From NCBI RefSeq assembly GCF_002937075.1, contig NZ_NHSJ01000057.1, positions 101,851 to 165,850 of the forward strand: 64,000 bases of DNA, given 5' to 3'. The DNA is from Rhodoblastus sphagnicola. GTDB taxonomy: Bacteria > Pseudomonadota > Alphaproteobacteria > Rhizobiales > Beijerinckiaceae. The translations under genes and the position numbers were made by a program. Of the stretch, positions 37,228-45,738 are shown piece after piece. Under the pieces are notes generated by a model. It saw only the letters and a program-made list of their open reading frames with translations, ran no database searches and was not told where the DNA came from. How positions within the stretch are numbered: the stretch's first letter is position 1; each line of letters starts with the position of its first letter.

Positions 37228-37476
37228 ATGAAAGCCATCGCCCTTGCTGTTCTTGCGTCGGCGACGCTCGCCACGCCCGCCCTCGCTGATTATCGCGGAT
37301 CCGCCCAAGCCCAGGAGGCCTGCACGCCCGACGTGTTCCGCCTCTGCGGCGATTTCATCCCGGACGCCGGCCAGATCGCCGCCTGCCTCGCCCGACAGAA
37401 GACCAATCTCAGCCCGGCCTGCCAGATGGTTTTTGGCGGATCGCGCCGTCACGCTCCGGGATTGGCCCGCCGGTGA
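37228..37476 (+). CDS. Small secreted cysteine-containing protein
   Basis: An 82-residue protein with a clear signal peptide (MKAIALAVLASATLATPALA) and a mature part with four regularly spaced cysteines: ACTPDVFRLCGDFIPDAGQIAACLARQKTNLSPAC. Two disulfides in the periplasm are likely. GGAGGAAAA precedes the ATG. The pattern C-x8-C-x12-C-x11-C with DVFRLC and CL is typical of a small conserved family in this order with no known function. Confidence 0.8.
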   Translation: MKAIALAVLASATLATPALADYRGSAQAQEACTPDVFRLCGDFIPDAGQIAACLARQKTNLSPACQMVFGGSRRHAPGLARR

Positions 37477-37637
37477 CGCGACCCGCTTTCTCCCCGACAG
37501 GGGAGAAAGCTCGCGCATGATCCCAGGAAGTGGGCGCCGGAATGGCTGGCGTCCCCGCTATTGCTCATGATGTTCGCGGCGAACAGCGCGGAAACGACGA
37601 TCCCGCCTCCAAACAATGCGATCCAGGTTCTCCGCAT
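37449..37637 (-). CDS. Possible small membrane protein
   Basis: A 62-residue frame starting MRRTWIALFGGGIVVSALFAANIM, a basic start plus one hydrophobic helix, preceded by GGGAGGCG at an ideal distance. The C-terminal third is encoded by a palindromic repeat (37485-37510), so the gene may have been altered by its insertion, or the ending may be incidental. Its stop lies inside the neighbouring secreted-protein gene. Uncertain. Confidence 0.35.
   Translation of the reverse strand: MRRTWIALFGGGIVVSALFAANIMSNSGDASHSGAHFLGSCASFLPCRGESGSRHRRANPGA
37485..37510. repeat. Palindromic repeat (CTTTCTCCCC type)
   Basis: Perfect 11-bp arms 37485-37495 and 37500-37510 around GACA. It belongs to the short GC hairpin family dispersed in the window and lies just after the secreted-protein stop, where it may also end transcription. 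Confidence 0.7.
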
Positions 37638-37775
37638 CCACGCCTCCCAGCCCTTCGCGGTCCCGCGGGCCTTGACCTCGGGCGTCCCTGTCGGTCGCCT
37701 GACGCGCGAAGGGCTGCGGACTCATCCAATTGCGTCGCTCGCGCGTTAAAGGCAGAATGCGAAAGGCGGTGAGCG

Positions 37776-38318
37776 ATGCGTGTACTGGCTTTGGGACTGA
37801 TACTGGCCTGCGGGAGTGGCGCGGCGCTTGCCGCGATGAAGCCCGGCGAATCCGCGCCGGATTTCGCGATTCCGGCGGCGGTCGGCGGCAAGACTTTCAC
37901 CTTCACCCTGTCGGAGGCGCTGAAAAACGGCCCGGTGGTGCTGTATTTCTATCCGAAGAGCTTTACCTCGACCTGCACGGTCGAGGCGCATGATTTCGCC
38001 GAAAACGCCGGAAATTTCGCCCAAGCCGGGGCGAGTCTGATCGGCGTCTCCGCCGACACGCTGGACACGCAGAAGGAATTTTCAGCGAAAGAGTGTCGCG
38101 AGACGTTCCCGGTCGGCGCCGATCCCGACGGCAAGGTGATCCGCGCCTACAAGGCGCAATTTTCCACGCTGCTCGACACGGCGATGTCCAGCCGCATTTC
38201 CTACGTGATCGCGCCGGACGGAAAAATCCTGCTGGCCTATGAGGGTGCGTCCGCAGAACCGCACATCGAGAAGACTCTCGCCGCCGTCCGCGCCTGGCGC
38301 GCCGCCCACCCGCGCTGA
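37776..38318 (+). CDS. Exported peroxiredoxin (AhpC/TSA, Prx-Q-like)
   Basis: A 180-residue thiol peroxidase with a signal peptide (MRVLALGLILACGSGAALA). The thioredoxin fold holds the peroxidatic Cys in YPKSFTSTCTVEAHDF; a second Cys in SAKECRETFPVG about 45 residues on may resolve it. YVIAPDGKILLAY is standard. The family reduces hydrogen peroxide or organic peroxides, here likely in the periplasm. It stands alone. Confidence 0.9.
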   Translation: MRVLALGLILACGSGAALAAMKPGESAPDFAIPAAVGGKTFTFTLSEALKNGPVVLYFYPKSFTSTCTVEAHDFAENAGNFAQAGASLIGVSADTLDTQKEFSAKECRETFPVGADPDGKVIRAYKAQFSTLLDTAMSSRISYVIAPDGKILLAYEGASAEPHIEKTLAAVRAWRAAHPR

Positions 38319-38367
38319 ACGTCGTCGCTCTCCTTCTCCACATAGCTCGTCGCAACACCGCCGCCTT

Positions 38368-38412
38368 CCTTCTCCCCTTGCGGGAGAAGGTGGCTCGCGC
38401 TGAAAGCGCGAG
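38368..38412. repeat. Double-hairpin intergenic repeat
   Basis: Two adjacent hairpins: CCTTCTCCC/GGGAGAAGG (38368-38376, 38382-38390) and CTCGCGCT/AGCGCGAG (38394-38401, 38405-38412), then ACGGATGAGGGG. The same element occurs inverted at 58712-58766. Confidence 0.75.
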
Positions 38413-38443
38413 ACGGATGAGGGGGCGCCCCCGCCGCGCCCGG

Positions 38444-38722
38444 TCAGGCCTCCGGAAAGGATTCCGCGGTAATGCCGCAGCTTTCCAGCCATTTGCGGAC
38501 GTGAACGATGTCTTCCCTGGTCAGGGTGTGATTATGGTGGTGCAGCGTGGCTTTCTGCCCGTGCAGGGTGATCTCGACCTTGTTGCCATGCTTCTGCTCG
38601 ACCACCGCGCCCAGCCCCACGAGCGCCTGTTCGGCGTCCTTGAAATCGATGTTGCCGGCGATCGGATGCGCGAAGAAGGCGTGCAGGATCTTTCGGGAAT
38701 GTTGATGCACTTGGCCCTCCAT
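38444..38722 (-). CDS. Small conserved hypothetical protein
   Basis: A 92-residue protein from the ATG at 38722 (MEGQVHQHSRKILHAFFAHPIAGNIDFKDAEQALVGLGAVVEQ). A longer start at 38785 is possible but its extra residues look unlike the rest. The C-terminal GNKVEITLHGQKATLHHHNHTLTREDIVHVRKWLESCGI has the strand-strand-helix and His pattern of HicA-like double-stranded-RNA-binding folds. No antitoxin partner is adjacent, so I do not call it a toxin. Function unknown. Confidence 0.6.
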   Translation of the reverse strand: MEGQVHQHSRKILHAFFAHPIAGNIDFKDAEQALVGLGAVVEQKHGNKVEITLHGQKATLHHHNHTLTREDIVHVRKWLESCGITAESFPEA

Positions 38723-38870
38723 CTCACGCTTGCGCAACAGCTCCACCCTAACCCGGTGCGCAAGAATGTCCATGACACAAGTCAACGCCGCCGCCGTCAG
38801 TTCGCGCTTCGCGCCGGCTTGGATATTGTTGAATCCGAGACTTTCGGTTGGGGAGCGACCGCCGGAGAGC

Positions 38871-39086
38871 CTACGCCTTCTTCAGAAAGCACGTCTTCAG
38901 CACCAGGCCCTTCACCTTGTCGGTGCGGCCTTCGATCTCTTCGGGGTCGTCGGTGAGGTGGATGCCGCGGATCACCGTGCCGCGCTTGAGCACGGTGGAG
39001 GAGCCCTTCACCTTGAGATCCTTGATGACGGAGACATTGTCGCCTTCGTTCAGGATCGCGCCATTGGAATCGCGTGTTTCTGACAT
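38871..39086 (-). CDS. PhnA-like (YjdM) domain protein
   Basis: A 71-residue protein equal to the C-terminal domain of PhnA/YjdM: RDSNGAILNEGDNVSVIKDLKVKGSSTVLKRGTVIRGIHL...IEGRTDKVKGLVLKTCFLKKA. The zinc-ribbon N-terminal half of full-length PhnA is absent, as in many proteins of this order. The start at MSETRD is favoured by GGGAGG upstream. Despite the name, a phosphonate role is not supported by context. Confidence 0.88.
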   Translation of the reverse strand: MSETRDSNGAILNEGDNVSVIKDLKVKGSSTVLKRGTVIRGIHLTDDPEEIEGRTDKVKGLVLKTCFLKKA

Positions 39087-39151
39087 GCCTGCCTCCCTTT
39101 CCAAGCCGGATTAGGGCGGCGCGTCGAGAAAAGCCAGCGCGAAATCCGCTC

Positions 39152-39301
39152 TCACCCCGCCGGCGCGAAACGACGGATGACCTCCTCGCGTTTCACCGGC
39201 GCTTCGCGCAGCCATTGCGCTTCCAGCCGCCCCGTCCTGGGATCGCGGCTCCAGCGGCAGGCGAGGATCAGGGTGCGTTCAGGCGCGGCTTTGAGGTCCA
39301 T
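39152..39301 (-). CDS. Small hypothetical protein (49 residues)
   Basis: A short frame beginning MDLKAAPERTLILACRWSRD and ending in VKREEVIRRFAPAG. GGGAGGAAATCGCC precedes the ATG, an excellent ribosome site. Amino-acid use is ordinary (one Cys, three Trp/Phe, basic C-terminus). It lies between the PhnA-like gene and the ABC permease. Not recognised with confidence. Confidence 0.6.
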   Translation of the reverse strand: MDLKAAPERTLILACRWSRDPRTGRLEAQWLREAPVKREEVIRRFAPAG

Positions 39302-39445
39302 GGCGATTTCCTCCCAACATTACAACTTTAACGCGAATATCTTCATTCCCGGTTGAGGCGCGTACTTAAGTTTCTGTTGAGAAGCAAATTTTCGGAGGGC
39401 GGTCACGCGGCTTCCCGCATCGGCAATAAGCCGCTAAACAGGGCC

Positions 39446-40315
39446 ATGCTCTACGCTTGGTTGATCGCGCCCTTCGCCGATTACGAATTCATGCGCCGCG
39501 CCCTGGTCGGCGCCTGCGCCTTGGCGGTTGCGGGGGCGCCGCTCGGCGTGTTCCTGCTGCTGCGGCGCATGGCTCTGTCAGGCGACGCGCTCGCCCACGC
39601 CATCCTGCCCGGCGCCGCGCTCGGCTATCTCGTCGCCGGCCTGTCGCTGCCGGCCATGACGATTGGCGGCGTGCTGGCGGGGTTCACGGTGGCGCTCGGC
39701 TCCGGCGCCATCGCCCGCGCCACCGTTTTACGCGAAGATGCGTCGCTGGCCGCCTTCTACCTGCTGTCTCTGGCGCTGGGCGTCACCCTGGTTTCGGTGC
39801 GCGGCTCCAATGTCGATCTTTTGCACGTCCTGTTCGGCAGCGTGCTGGCGCTCGACAACGCCACGCTGATCCTGCTGGCGAGCATAGCCAGCGTCACCCT
39901 GATCGGGCTGGCCGCGATCTACCGCCCGCTGGTGCTGGAAACCCTCGACCCCGGTTATCTCGCCTCGGTCAGCCGCTCCGGCGCGCTGATTCAGAGCGCC
40001 TTTCTCATGCTGGTGGCGCTCAATCTGGTCGGGGGCTTTCACGCCTTGGGCACGCTTTTGTCGGTGGGCATGATGATGCTGCCGGCGATTTCCGCGCGGT
40101 TGTGGACGCAGAACATGACCGGCATGATCGCGCTGGCCGCGCTGTTCGGCCTGATCGGCGCCTATGCCGGCCTGCTCGCCTCCTATTTCCTGGGACTGCC
40201 GTCCGGGCCGCTGATCATCCTCGCCTGCGGCGCGCTCTATGTGTTTTCGCTGTTGGCCGGGCCTGCGGGCGGGATGTTGCGCAAGTTCACGCCGCGCGTC
40301 CATCTGGAGGGGTGA
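39446..40315 (+). CDS. znuB: Zinc/manganese ABC transporter permease (ZnuB type)
   Basis: A 289-residue integral membrane protein of the metal-ABC permease family with about eight helices. It begins MLYAWLIAPFADYEFMRRALVGACALAVAGAPLGVFLLLRRMALSGDALAHAILPGAALG, the classic N-terminal signature, and has VGGFHALGTLLSVGMMMLPA. The start at 39446 fits this. It should translocate Zn or Mn with an A-I binding protein and an ATPase. No ATPase gene lies next to it or elsewhere in the window. The binding-protein gene is 1.2 kb away on the same strand beyond two minus-strand genes. Confidence 0.87.
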   Translation: MLYAWLIAPFADYEFMRRALVGACALAVAGAPLGVFLLLRRMALSGDALAHAILPGAALGYLVAGLSLPAMTIGGVLAGFTVALGSGAIARATVLREDASLAAFYLLSLALGVTLVSVRGSNVDLLHVLFGSVLALDNATLILLASIASVTLIGLAAIYRPLVLETLDPGYLASVSRSGALIQSAFLMLVALNLVGGFHALGTLLSVGMMMLPAISARLWTQNMTGMIALAALFGLIGAYAGLLASYFLGLPSGPLIILACGALYVFSLLAGPAGGMLRKFTPRVHLEG

Positions 40316-40338
40316 GCGCGGCGCGACCTATCCCGATC

Positions 40339-41028
40339 TCAGGCGCGACCGCTGAGCACGGCGAAGCGCCATGCCTTGTAGCTGCAATCCACATCGGCAA
40401 ATCCCGCCTGTTCGAGCCATTTGATCTGGTCGTTTACGCAGGCGCACCGGTCGAAGGCCATGCGTTCCCGGGCCTTGTCGATTTCAGACTCGGGCGCGCC
40501 GAGCCTTCGGACCTGTTCGAGCCATACCCGCTCATAAAGCGCGTCCGTGGACGGAGTCGGCCCTGACACCTGTTCGGCGTTGACGAAGAGGCCGCCAGGT
40601 TTCAATGCGGCGTGGATACGGCGATAAAGCTGTCGTTTTTCGTCGTCCGAAAGGTGGTGGATCGCCAGCGATGATATGACCGCGTCCCAGGGGCCGCCGA
40701 GGTTGGCGTGCGCCATATCGCCGACTCGATAGTCCACGCGATCGTTTCCCGCGAAACGGGTCCGCGCTTGTTCGAGCATGGCGGCCGAAGCATCGAGGAG
40801 GCAAAGTCTGCCGACGTTGCATTGCGCCAGCGCCATCGCGGAAAACAGTCCCGTGCCTGCGCCGATGTCGAGGACGTCGAACGCGCGGGGTGTTCGCCAT
40901 TCCCCAATGATTTTCAGCGCCGAGCCGTAGAAATCGTCGAAACAGGGGATCAAGCGACGACGCAGGTCGTCGTAACCGGCCGCATCCCTGCTGAACAGGA
41001 CGGATGCGGGCGCTGCCGTGACTGTCAT
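40339..41028 (-). CDS. Class I SAM-dependent methyltransferase
   Basis: A 229-residue Rossmann methyltransferase. Motif I is VLDIGAGTGLFSAMAL, followed by LLDASAAMLEQARTRF, the post-II segment WDAVISSLAIHHLSDDEKRQLYRRI and KPGGLFVNAEQV. The C-terminal part (FDRCACVNDQIKWLEQAGFADVDCSYKAWRFAVL) is common in small-molecule methyltransferases. Start chosen at MTVTAAPASVLFSRD, with AAGGAC before it. It is convergent with the permease and 14 bases from zur. Substrate unknown. Confidence 0.82.
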   Translation of the reverse strand: MTVTAAPASVLFSRDAAGYDDLRRRLIPCFDDFYGSALKIIGEWRTPRAFDVLDIGAGTGLFSAMALAQCNVGRLCLLDASAAMLEQARTRFAGNDRVDYRVGDMAHANLGGPWDAVISSLAIHHLSDDEKRQLYRRIHAALKPGGLFVNAEQVSGPTPSTDALYERVWLEQVRRLGAPESEIDKARERMAFDRCACVNDQIKWLEQAGFADVDCSYKAWRFAVLSGRA

Positions 41029-41041
41029 TGTCCTTGTCCTT

Positions 41042-41482
41042 TCATCCAGGCCTCTCGCCACACCTCGACTCGGACTGCTGGCACGCCGAGCACAGCCCCC
41101 GAATCTCAATCGACACCGCCTCCGCCGCGAACCCGTTTTTCCGCGCCGCCTGTCCCAAAAAACTCTCCAGCGCCGCGCCGGAAAACTCGCGCGTCACCCC
41201 GCAGGCGCGGCAAATCATGAAGCCGGCGCACAAAGCATGGCCCTGCGCCCGGCAGGCGACATAGGCGTTTTGCGACTCCAACCGATGCGCCAGCCCCCCG
41301 TCCATCAGCTTTTGCAGCGCGCGATAGACGGTTGGCGGCGCCAGGGGTTTCTCGGAGTGTTTTTCCCCGCTGAGCGCGTCGATCACCTCATAGGCCGACA
41401 GCGGCTTTTGCGCGGCGACCAGCAGATTGAGGATCCGAGTCTGGACGGCGTTGAGGCGCGGCGCGGGCAAGGGGCTGGACAT
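41042..41482 (-). CDS. zur: Fur-family regulator, Zur-like
   Basis: A 146-residue winged-helix metalloregulator. The DNA-binding half has LSAYEVIDALSGE...PPTVYRALQKLMDGGLAHRLES. The C-terminal half has two CxxC pairs (ICRACG and LCSACQ) for the structural zinc, and a His/Cys-rich sensor region (QGHALCAGFM). The ATG at 41480-41482 with GGAG before it is preferred over an upstream TTG. It is divergent from the metal-binding protein gene and a 14-bp palindrome lies between them, so autoregulation and control of that operon are likely. Confidence 0.88.
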   Translation of the reverse strand: MSSPLPAPRLNAVQTRILNLLVAAQKPLSAYEVIDALSGEKHSEKPLAPPTVYRALQKLMDGGLAHRLESQNAYVACRAQGHALCAGFMICRACGVTREFSGAALESFLGQAARKNGFAAEAVSIEIRGLCSACQQSESRCGERPG

Positions 41483-41496
41483 TGGCTCCAATCTGA

Positions 41497-41510
41497 TATG
41501 TTATAACATA
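41497..41510. promoter_or_regulatory. Zur box
   Basis: TATGTTATAACATA is a perfect 14-bp dyad between the divergent zur and metal-binding-protein genes. Its core TGTTATAACA matches Zur operators known in proteobacteria. It lies 15 bases from the zur start and 41 from the other. Confidence 0.75.
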
Positions 41511-41550
41511 CGCAAGCGCATCGCCGCACAAACCAAACTAGGACGCCTTC

Positions 41551-42444
41551 ATGCGTATGAAAAGCCTGCTCGCCGCGGTTCTCCTGTTGCTGCCGCTGTC
41601 GGCCCGAGCCGGAGTTCCCGAAAAACTTCGGGTGGTCGCCAGTTTCTCCATTCTCGCCGATTTTTTGCGCGAAGTCGGTGGCGATAAGGTGGAAATAAAG
41701 ATGCTGGTCGGCGCCAATGGCGACGCCCATGTGTTCCAGCCCAGCCCCACCGACGCGCAGTCGCTGAAAAAAGCCAGGCTGATCGTCGTGAACGGACTCG
41801 GCCTCGAAGGCTGGATGACCCGGCTGATCGCCGCTTCCGGCGCGACCGCGCCCGTGGTGGTGGCGACCAAGGGCGTCATCGCCCGCGAAGGCGAGGAAGA
41901 CGGCAAGAAGGGCGTCGACCCCCACGCCTGGCAAAGCATCGCCAACGCCAAAATCTATGTCGCCAACATCCGCGAGGGTCTGGCCGCCGTCGATCCAGCC
42001 GATTCCGACTATTTCAAAACCCGCGCGGACAAATTCCTGGCGCGGCTCGATGCGACTGAACGACAAGTCCGCGCCGGCATAGCGGAAATCCCGGAAAACA
42101 ACCGCCGCATCGTCACCACCCACGACGCCTTCGGCTATTTCGGCGCCGCCTATGGTTTTCAGTTCATCGCGCCGATCGGCCTGTCGTCGGACGCCGAACC
42201 TTCCGCGCGCGACATCGCAAAACTGATCGCCCAGATCAGGCGGGAGCGCGTCCCGGCGGTCTTCCTCGAAAACATTTCCGATCCGCGCCTGATGACGCGC
42301 ATTTCCCAGGAAAGCGGCGCGAAAATCGGCGGCTCGCTGTTTTCGGACGCGCTGTCATCGGGTGAAGGCCCGGCCCCCACTTACATCGACATGATGACTC
42401 ACAATATAGAGGAGTTGAAAAGGGCGTTGATCCCTCACAGCTAA
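41551..42444 (+). CDS. znuA: Periplasmic Zn/Mn-binding protein of an ABC transporter (cluster A-I)
   Basis: A 297-residue exported binding protein with a signal peptide ([20 protein letters not shown]). Ligand residues can be followed in order: His in [12 protein letters not shown], His in VDPHAWQ, Glu in [10 protein letters not shown], Asp in LFSDAL. This His-His-Glu-Asp set is that of PsaA/MntC-type manganese binders; ZnuA usually has three His. There is no His-rich loop. The Zur-like box and the following CobW gene argue for zinc, so the metal is unsettled. It is 12 bases upstream of the CobW gene, in one operon. Confidence 0.85.
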   Translation: MRMKSLLAAVLLLLPLSARAGVPEKLRVVASFSILADFLREVGGDKVEIKMLVGANGDAHVFQPSPTDAQSLKKARLIVVNGLGLEGWMTRLIAASGATAPVVVATKGVIAREGEEDGKKGVDPHAWQSIANAKIYVANIREGLAAVDPADSDYFKTRADKFLARLDATERQVRAGIAEIPENNRRIVTTHDAFGYFGAAYGFQFIAPIGLSSDAEPSARDIAKLIAQIRRERVPAVFLENISDPRLMTRISQESGAKIGGSLFSDALSSGEGPAPTYIDMMTHNIEELKRALIPHS

Positions 42445-42455
42445 CCGGAGTCCAA

Positions 42456-43535
42456 ATGTCGCAAGAAAAAATCCCCGTCACCGTCCTCACCGGCTATCTC
42501 GGCGCGGGCAAGACCACGCTGCTGAACCGCATCCTCACCGAAGATCACGGCAAGAAATTCGCCGTGATCGTCAATGAATTCGGCGAGATCGGCATCGACA
42601 ACGAACTCATCGTGGACGCCGACGAGGAAGTGTTCGAAATGAACAACGGCTGCATCTGCTGCACCGTGCGCGGCGACCTCATCCGCATCATCGAGGGGCT
42701 GATGCGGCGCAAGGGCAAGTTCGACGCCATCCTGGTCGAAACCACCGGCCTCGCCGATCCCGCGCCGGTGGCGCAAACCTTTTTCGTCGACGCCGACGTG
42801 CAAAAGGAGACGCGGCTCGACGCCATCGTTACCGTCGCCGACGCCAAATTCCTGTCCGACCGGCTCAAGGACGCGCCGGAAGCCAAGAACCAGATCGTGT
42901 TCGCCGACGTCATCCTGCTCAACAAGACCGATCTGGTCAGCCGCGCCGAACTGGAAGAGGTCGAGGCGCGCATTCGCGGCCTGAATCCCTACGCCAAGCT
43001 ATACCACACCAAGAAATGCGACATCGCGCTCGACAAGGTGCTGGACCGCCACGCCTTCGAACTCGACCGCATCCTCGACCTCGACCCGGACTTTTTGACG
43101 GTCGAAGAGCACGATCACGGCCACCACGATCACGATCACGGCCATGACCACCACCACCACGACCACGATTGCGCGCCGGACTGCGATCACGAGGACCATC
43201 ATCACGCGCCAAAAGTCCTGCACGACGACGAAGTCAAGTCGGTCGCCATCGAGATCGCCGGCCCGGTGGATCCCGACCTGTTCCTGCCCTGGATCAACGA
43301 AGTGGTTCAGCGCGACGGCCCGGACATCCTGCGCTCGAAAGGCATCCTCGCCTTCCCCAACGAGCCCCGGCGCTATGTCTTCCAGGGCGTCCACATGATC
43401 CTCGACGGCGACCTCCAGCGCGAATGGAAGCCGGACGAAAAGCCCAACAGCCGCATCGTCTTCATCGGCCGCAAGCTGAAGGAGAAGGAGCTGCGCGAAG
43501 GTTTTAGAGCCTGCGCGGCCTTCCAGACCGCGTGA
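42456..43535 (+). CDS. CobW/COG0523-family GTPase, putative zinc chaperone
   Basis: A 359-residue G3E GTPase. Walker A GYLGAGKT is at 13-20, the metal-binding GCICCTV at 65-71, [10 protein letters not shown] (Switch/Walker B) at 95-104, and the base-recognition motif NKTD at 156-159. A strikingly His/Asp-rich loop runs from 219 to 250, with 15-plus histidines, before the C-terminal CobW domain. Such proteins deliver zinc to client enzymes under zinc shortage. Operon with the binding protein under the Zur box supports this. The client is unknown. Confidence 0.9.
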   Translation: MSQEKIPVTVLTGYLGAGKTTLLNRILTEDHGKKFAVIVNEFGEIGIDNELIVDADEEVFEMNNGCICCTVRGDLIRIIEGLMRRKGKFDAILVETTGLADPAPVAQTFFVDADVQKETRLDAIVTVADAKFLSDRLKDAPEAKNQIVFADVILLNKTDLVSRAELEEVEARIRGLNPYAKLYHTKKCDIALDKVLDRHAFELDRILDLDPDFLTVEEHDHGHHDHDHGHDHHHHDHDCAPDCDHEDHHHAPKVLHDDEVKSVAIEIAGPVDPDLFLPWINEVVQRDGPDILRSKGILAFPNEPRRYVFQGVHMILDGDLQREWKPDEKPNSRIVFIGRKLKEKELREGFRACAAFQTA

Positions 43536-43547
43536 CAGATTTGCCTG

Positions 43548-43571
43548 CCTCTCCCCGCAAGCGGGGAGAGG
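43548..43571. repeat. CTCTCCCCG-type palindromic repeat
   Basis: Perfect 11-bp arms 43548-43558 and 43561-43571 around AA, 13 bases after the CobW stop. It may end that transcript, although only ATTTAG follows. Confidence 0.75.
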
Positions 43572-43731
43572 ATTTAGCCGCTTTTTTAAGCAGGCGATGG
43601 GCCGGCTAGATAATGAGCATAAAAATCAAGCCCATACCGGCGCGATCCCGCCTGCGCGCCTGACATAGGTCAAGGACGCCACCTCTGGCTTGCTCTTGAC
43701 TGCGCGCCCTGAGGAAACCAGAGGGCCCGTC

Positions 43732-45099
43732 ATGTCCGCGCAAGTCAAATACACGCTCGACGAAACCCAGATCCCCAAGGACTGGTACAATATCGTCGCC
43801 GACCTGCCGTCGCCGCCGCCGACGGTCCTGCATCCCGGAACCAAGCAGCCTGTCGGCCCCTCCGACCTTGAGCCTTTGTTCCCGATGGAGCTGATCCTCC
43901 AGGAGGTCGCCACCGAGCGCGCGATCGAAATTCCCGAACCCGTGCGCGACATTTTCAGGCTGTGGCGGCCCTCGCCGCTGATCCGCGCGCGCCGGCTCGA
44001 AAAGCTGCTGGATACGCCGGCGAAAATTTACTTCAAATATGAGGGCGTCTCGCCCGCCGGTTCGCACAAGCCCAATTCCGCCGTGCCGCAGGCCTGGTTC
44101 AACAAGCAGGCGGGCACGAAAAAGCTCACGACCGAGACCGGCGCGGGCCAATGGGGCTCCTCGCTGGCTTTCGCCGGTTCGCTGTTCGACATCGACGTCA
44201 CCGTCTATCAGGTGCGCTGCTCCTACGACCAGAAACCCTATCGCCGCGCGCTGATGGAAACCTATGGCGCGAGATGCGTTTCCTCGCCCTCGACCGAGAC
44301 GGAATCGGGTCGCGCCGCGCTCAAGGAAAACCCCGATACGCCGGGGTCGCTGGGCATCGCCATTTCGGAAGCCGTCGAGGTCGCGGCCAAGAACCCCGAC
44401 GTCAAATATGCGCTGGGCTCGGTGCTGAACCACGTCATGCTGCACCAGACCATCATCGGCCAGGAGGCGATCAAGCAGTTCGAACTGGCCGGCGACGACC
44501 CGGACGTGATCATCGCCTGCGCCGGCGGCGGCTCGAATTTCGCCGGCCTCGCCTTTCCGTTCCTTGGCCTGCAATTGCGCGGCGGCCGCAAGCGCCGGGT
44601 GATCGCGGTCGAACCGGCGGCCTGCCCCTCGCTCTCGCGCGGCAAATACGCCTATGATTACGGCGACACCGCGCATCTGACGCCGCTGATGAAGATGCAC
44701 ACGCTCGGCTCGACCTTCATCCCGCCGGGCTTTCACTCCGGCGGCTTGCGCTACCACGGCATGGGTCCGCTGGTGTCGCATGTCTACGAACTCGGCCTGA
44801 TCGAGGCGCGCGCCTGCGAGCAGATCGCCTGCTTTGAAGCGGGTGTGCAATTTGCGCGCGCGGAAGGCATCGTTCCCGCGCCGGAATCCACCCATGCCGT
44901 GCGCTGCGCCATCGACGAGGCGCTGCGCTGCAAGGCGGAAGGCAAGGCGGAGACCATTTGCTTCAACCTGTCGGGCCACGGCCATTTCGACATGGGCGCC
45001 TATATCAACTACTTCGCGGGAAAACTGGTCGACGTCCATTACGACGCGGGCGAACTCGCCATGGCGCTCTCCCTGCTGCCGGCGGTGGCGGCGGAATAG
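43732..45099 (+). CDS. TrpB2-type pyridoxal-phosphate-dependent enzyme
   Basis: A 455-residue tryptophan-synthase-beta-like protein of the TrpB2 class, longer than ordinary TrpB (about 400). The PLP lysine lies in GSHKPNSAVPQAW, the substrate loop is ETGAGQWGSSLAFA, and the phosphate-binding GGGSNFAG is at about 260. The C-terminal CFNLSGHGHFD is typical. TrpB2 can make tryptophan from serine and indole, often without TrpA. No trp genes surround it, so a salvage or other beta-replacement role is possible. Start at MSAQVKYTLDE. Confidence 0.88.
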   Translation: MSAQVKYTLDETQIPKDWYNIVADLPSPPPTVLHPGTKQPVGPSDLEPLFPMELILQEVATERAIEIPEPVRDIFRLWRPSPLIRARRLEKLLDTPAKIYFKYEGVSPAGSHKPNSAVPQAWFNKQAGTKKLTTETGAGQWGSSLAFAGSLFDIDVTVYQVRCSYDQKPYRRALMETYGARCVSSPSTETESGRAALKENPDTPGSLGIAISEAVEVAAKNPDVKYALGSVLNHVMLHQTIIGQEAIKQFELAGDDPDVIIACAGGGSNFAGLAFPFLGLQLRGGRKRRVIAVEPAACPSLSRGKYAYDYGDTAHLTPLMKMHTLGSTFIPPGFHSGGLRYHGMGPLVSHVYELGLIEARACEQIACFEAGVQFARAEGIVPAPESTHAVRCAIDEALRCKAEGKAETICFNLSGHGHFDMGAYINYFAGKLVDVHYDAGELAMALSLLPAVAAE

Positions 45100-45123
45100 G
45101 CGTTTCCTGCGGGCCTTTCGGCA

Positions 45124-45165
45124 CTAAGTAAACATTCGTTGGCTCGCCAACGAATGTTTACTTAG
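45124..45165. terminator. Perfect 19-bp hairpin after the TrpB2 gene
   Basis: Arms 45124-45142 and 45147-45165 are exact reverse complements around CTCG; the stem is unusually long and A/T-rich for this genome. ATTTCTTTGTTTT follows, so it can act as a terminator for the upstream gene. Confidence 0.65.
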
Positions 45166-45225
45166 ATTTCTTTGTTTTCGCACGATCTTTTCCAAAAACC
45201 GGCGCCCACTTTTTGGGATCATGCT
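45166..45225. repeat. Diverged copy of the GATC-tail intergenic repeat
   Basis: TTTTCGCACGATCTTTTCC and AAAAACCGGCGCCCACTTTT followed by GGGATCATGC resemble the tail of the element at 4007-4100, and similarly follow a perfect palindrome. Confidence 0.55.
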
Positions 45226-45336
45226 CTGGCAACTCCCAGCGAGCGGGACGACCCTCCCGCTCGCTGTTTTGTGCTTTTCGCCGGCGCGGCGAAAACCCGT
45301 TTCATCAAGAAGCGCCAGGCCGGCTGAGCCAGCCCT

Positions 45337-45738
45337 TCACGGCCGAATGTCGAACCGCGCGGAAAACTCCTGCACGGGCGGCTGGTTTTTTTCCCACCCG
45401 CGCGCGCAGCGCAGGCTGAGGACGGTCGCGCCCGAAACCTCCGCGCGGTAACGGAAGATCGCGGCGCCGGGCGCGCCGGGCAGGGGTTTGGGATAATCCG
45501 AGTCGCGGCCCAGTTTCTTCAAGCCGGGCGCGCCGTCGGCCTGCTCCGACCAGACAAAGCCGGTGGAAGCGGTTTCGCCCAGCCGCACCTCGACCTCGTC
45601 GCCAACGCGCAGCGCAAAACTCTTGCCCGCATCGGCCTCGGTCAGCCGCAACGGCTCCGCCCGCGCCGGCCCGCCAACCAGCAAGGGCGAGGCCAGCGCC
45701 AGGGCGGCGAGGGTTTTGGAGAAATTCAGAGAGATCAT
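45337..45738 (-). CDS. Chagasin-like cysteine protease inhibitor (I42 family)
   Basis: A 133-residue exported protein. Signal peptide: FSKTLAALALASPLLVGGPARA. The inhibitor domain shows the three loops of the family in variant form: GETASTGFVW (for NPTTGY/F), GAPGAAIFRYRA (for GxxGxxxF) and CARGWEKNQPP (for RPW). These loops fill the active site of papain-like proteases. Interestingly, a transglutaminase-like cysteine peptidase is encoded at 29449. Start chosen at MISLNF, with GAGG before it. Confidence 0.75.
   Translation of the reverse strand: MISLNFSKTLAALALASPLLVGGPARAEPLRLTEADAGKSFALRVGDEVEVRLGETASTGFVWSEQADGAPGLKKLGRDSDYPKPLPGAPGAAIFRYRAEVSGATVLSLRCARGWEKNQPPVQEFSARFDIRP

Noticed and set aside
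38444..38722. HicA toxin of a toxin-antitoxin pair
   Set aside because: Only weak pattern similarity and no adjacent HicB-like gene.
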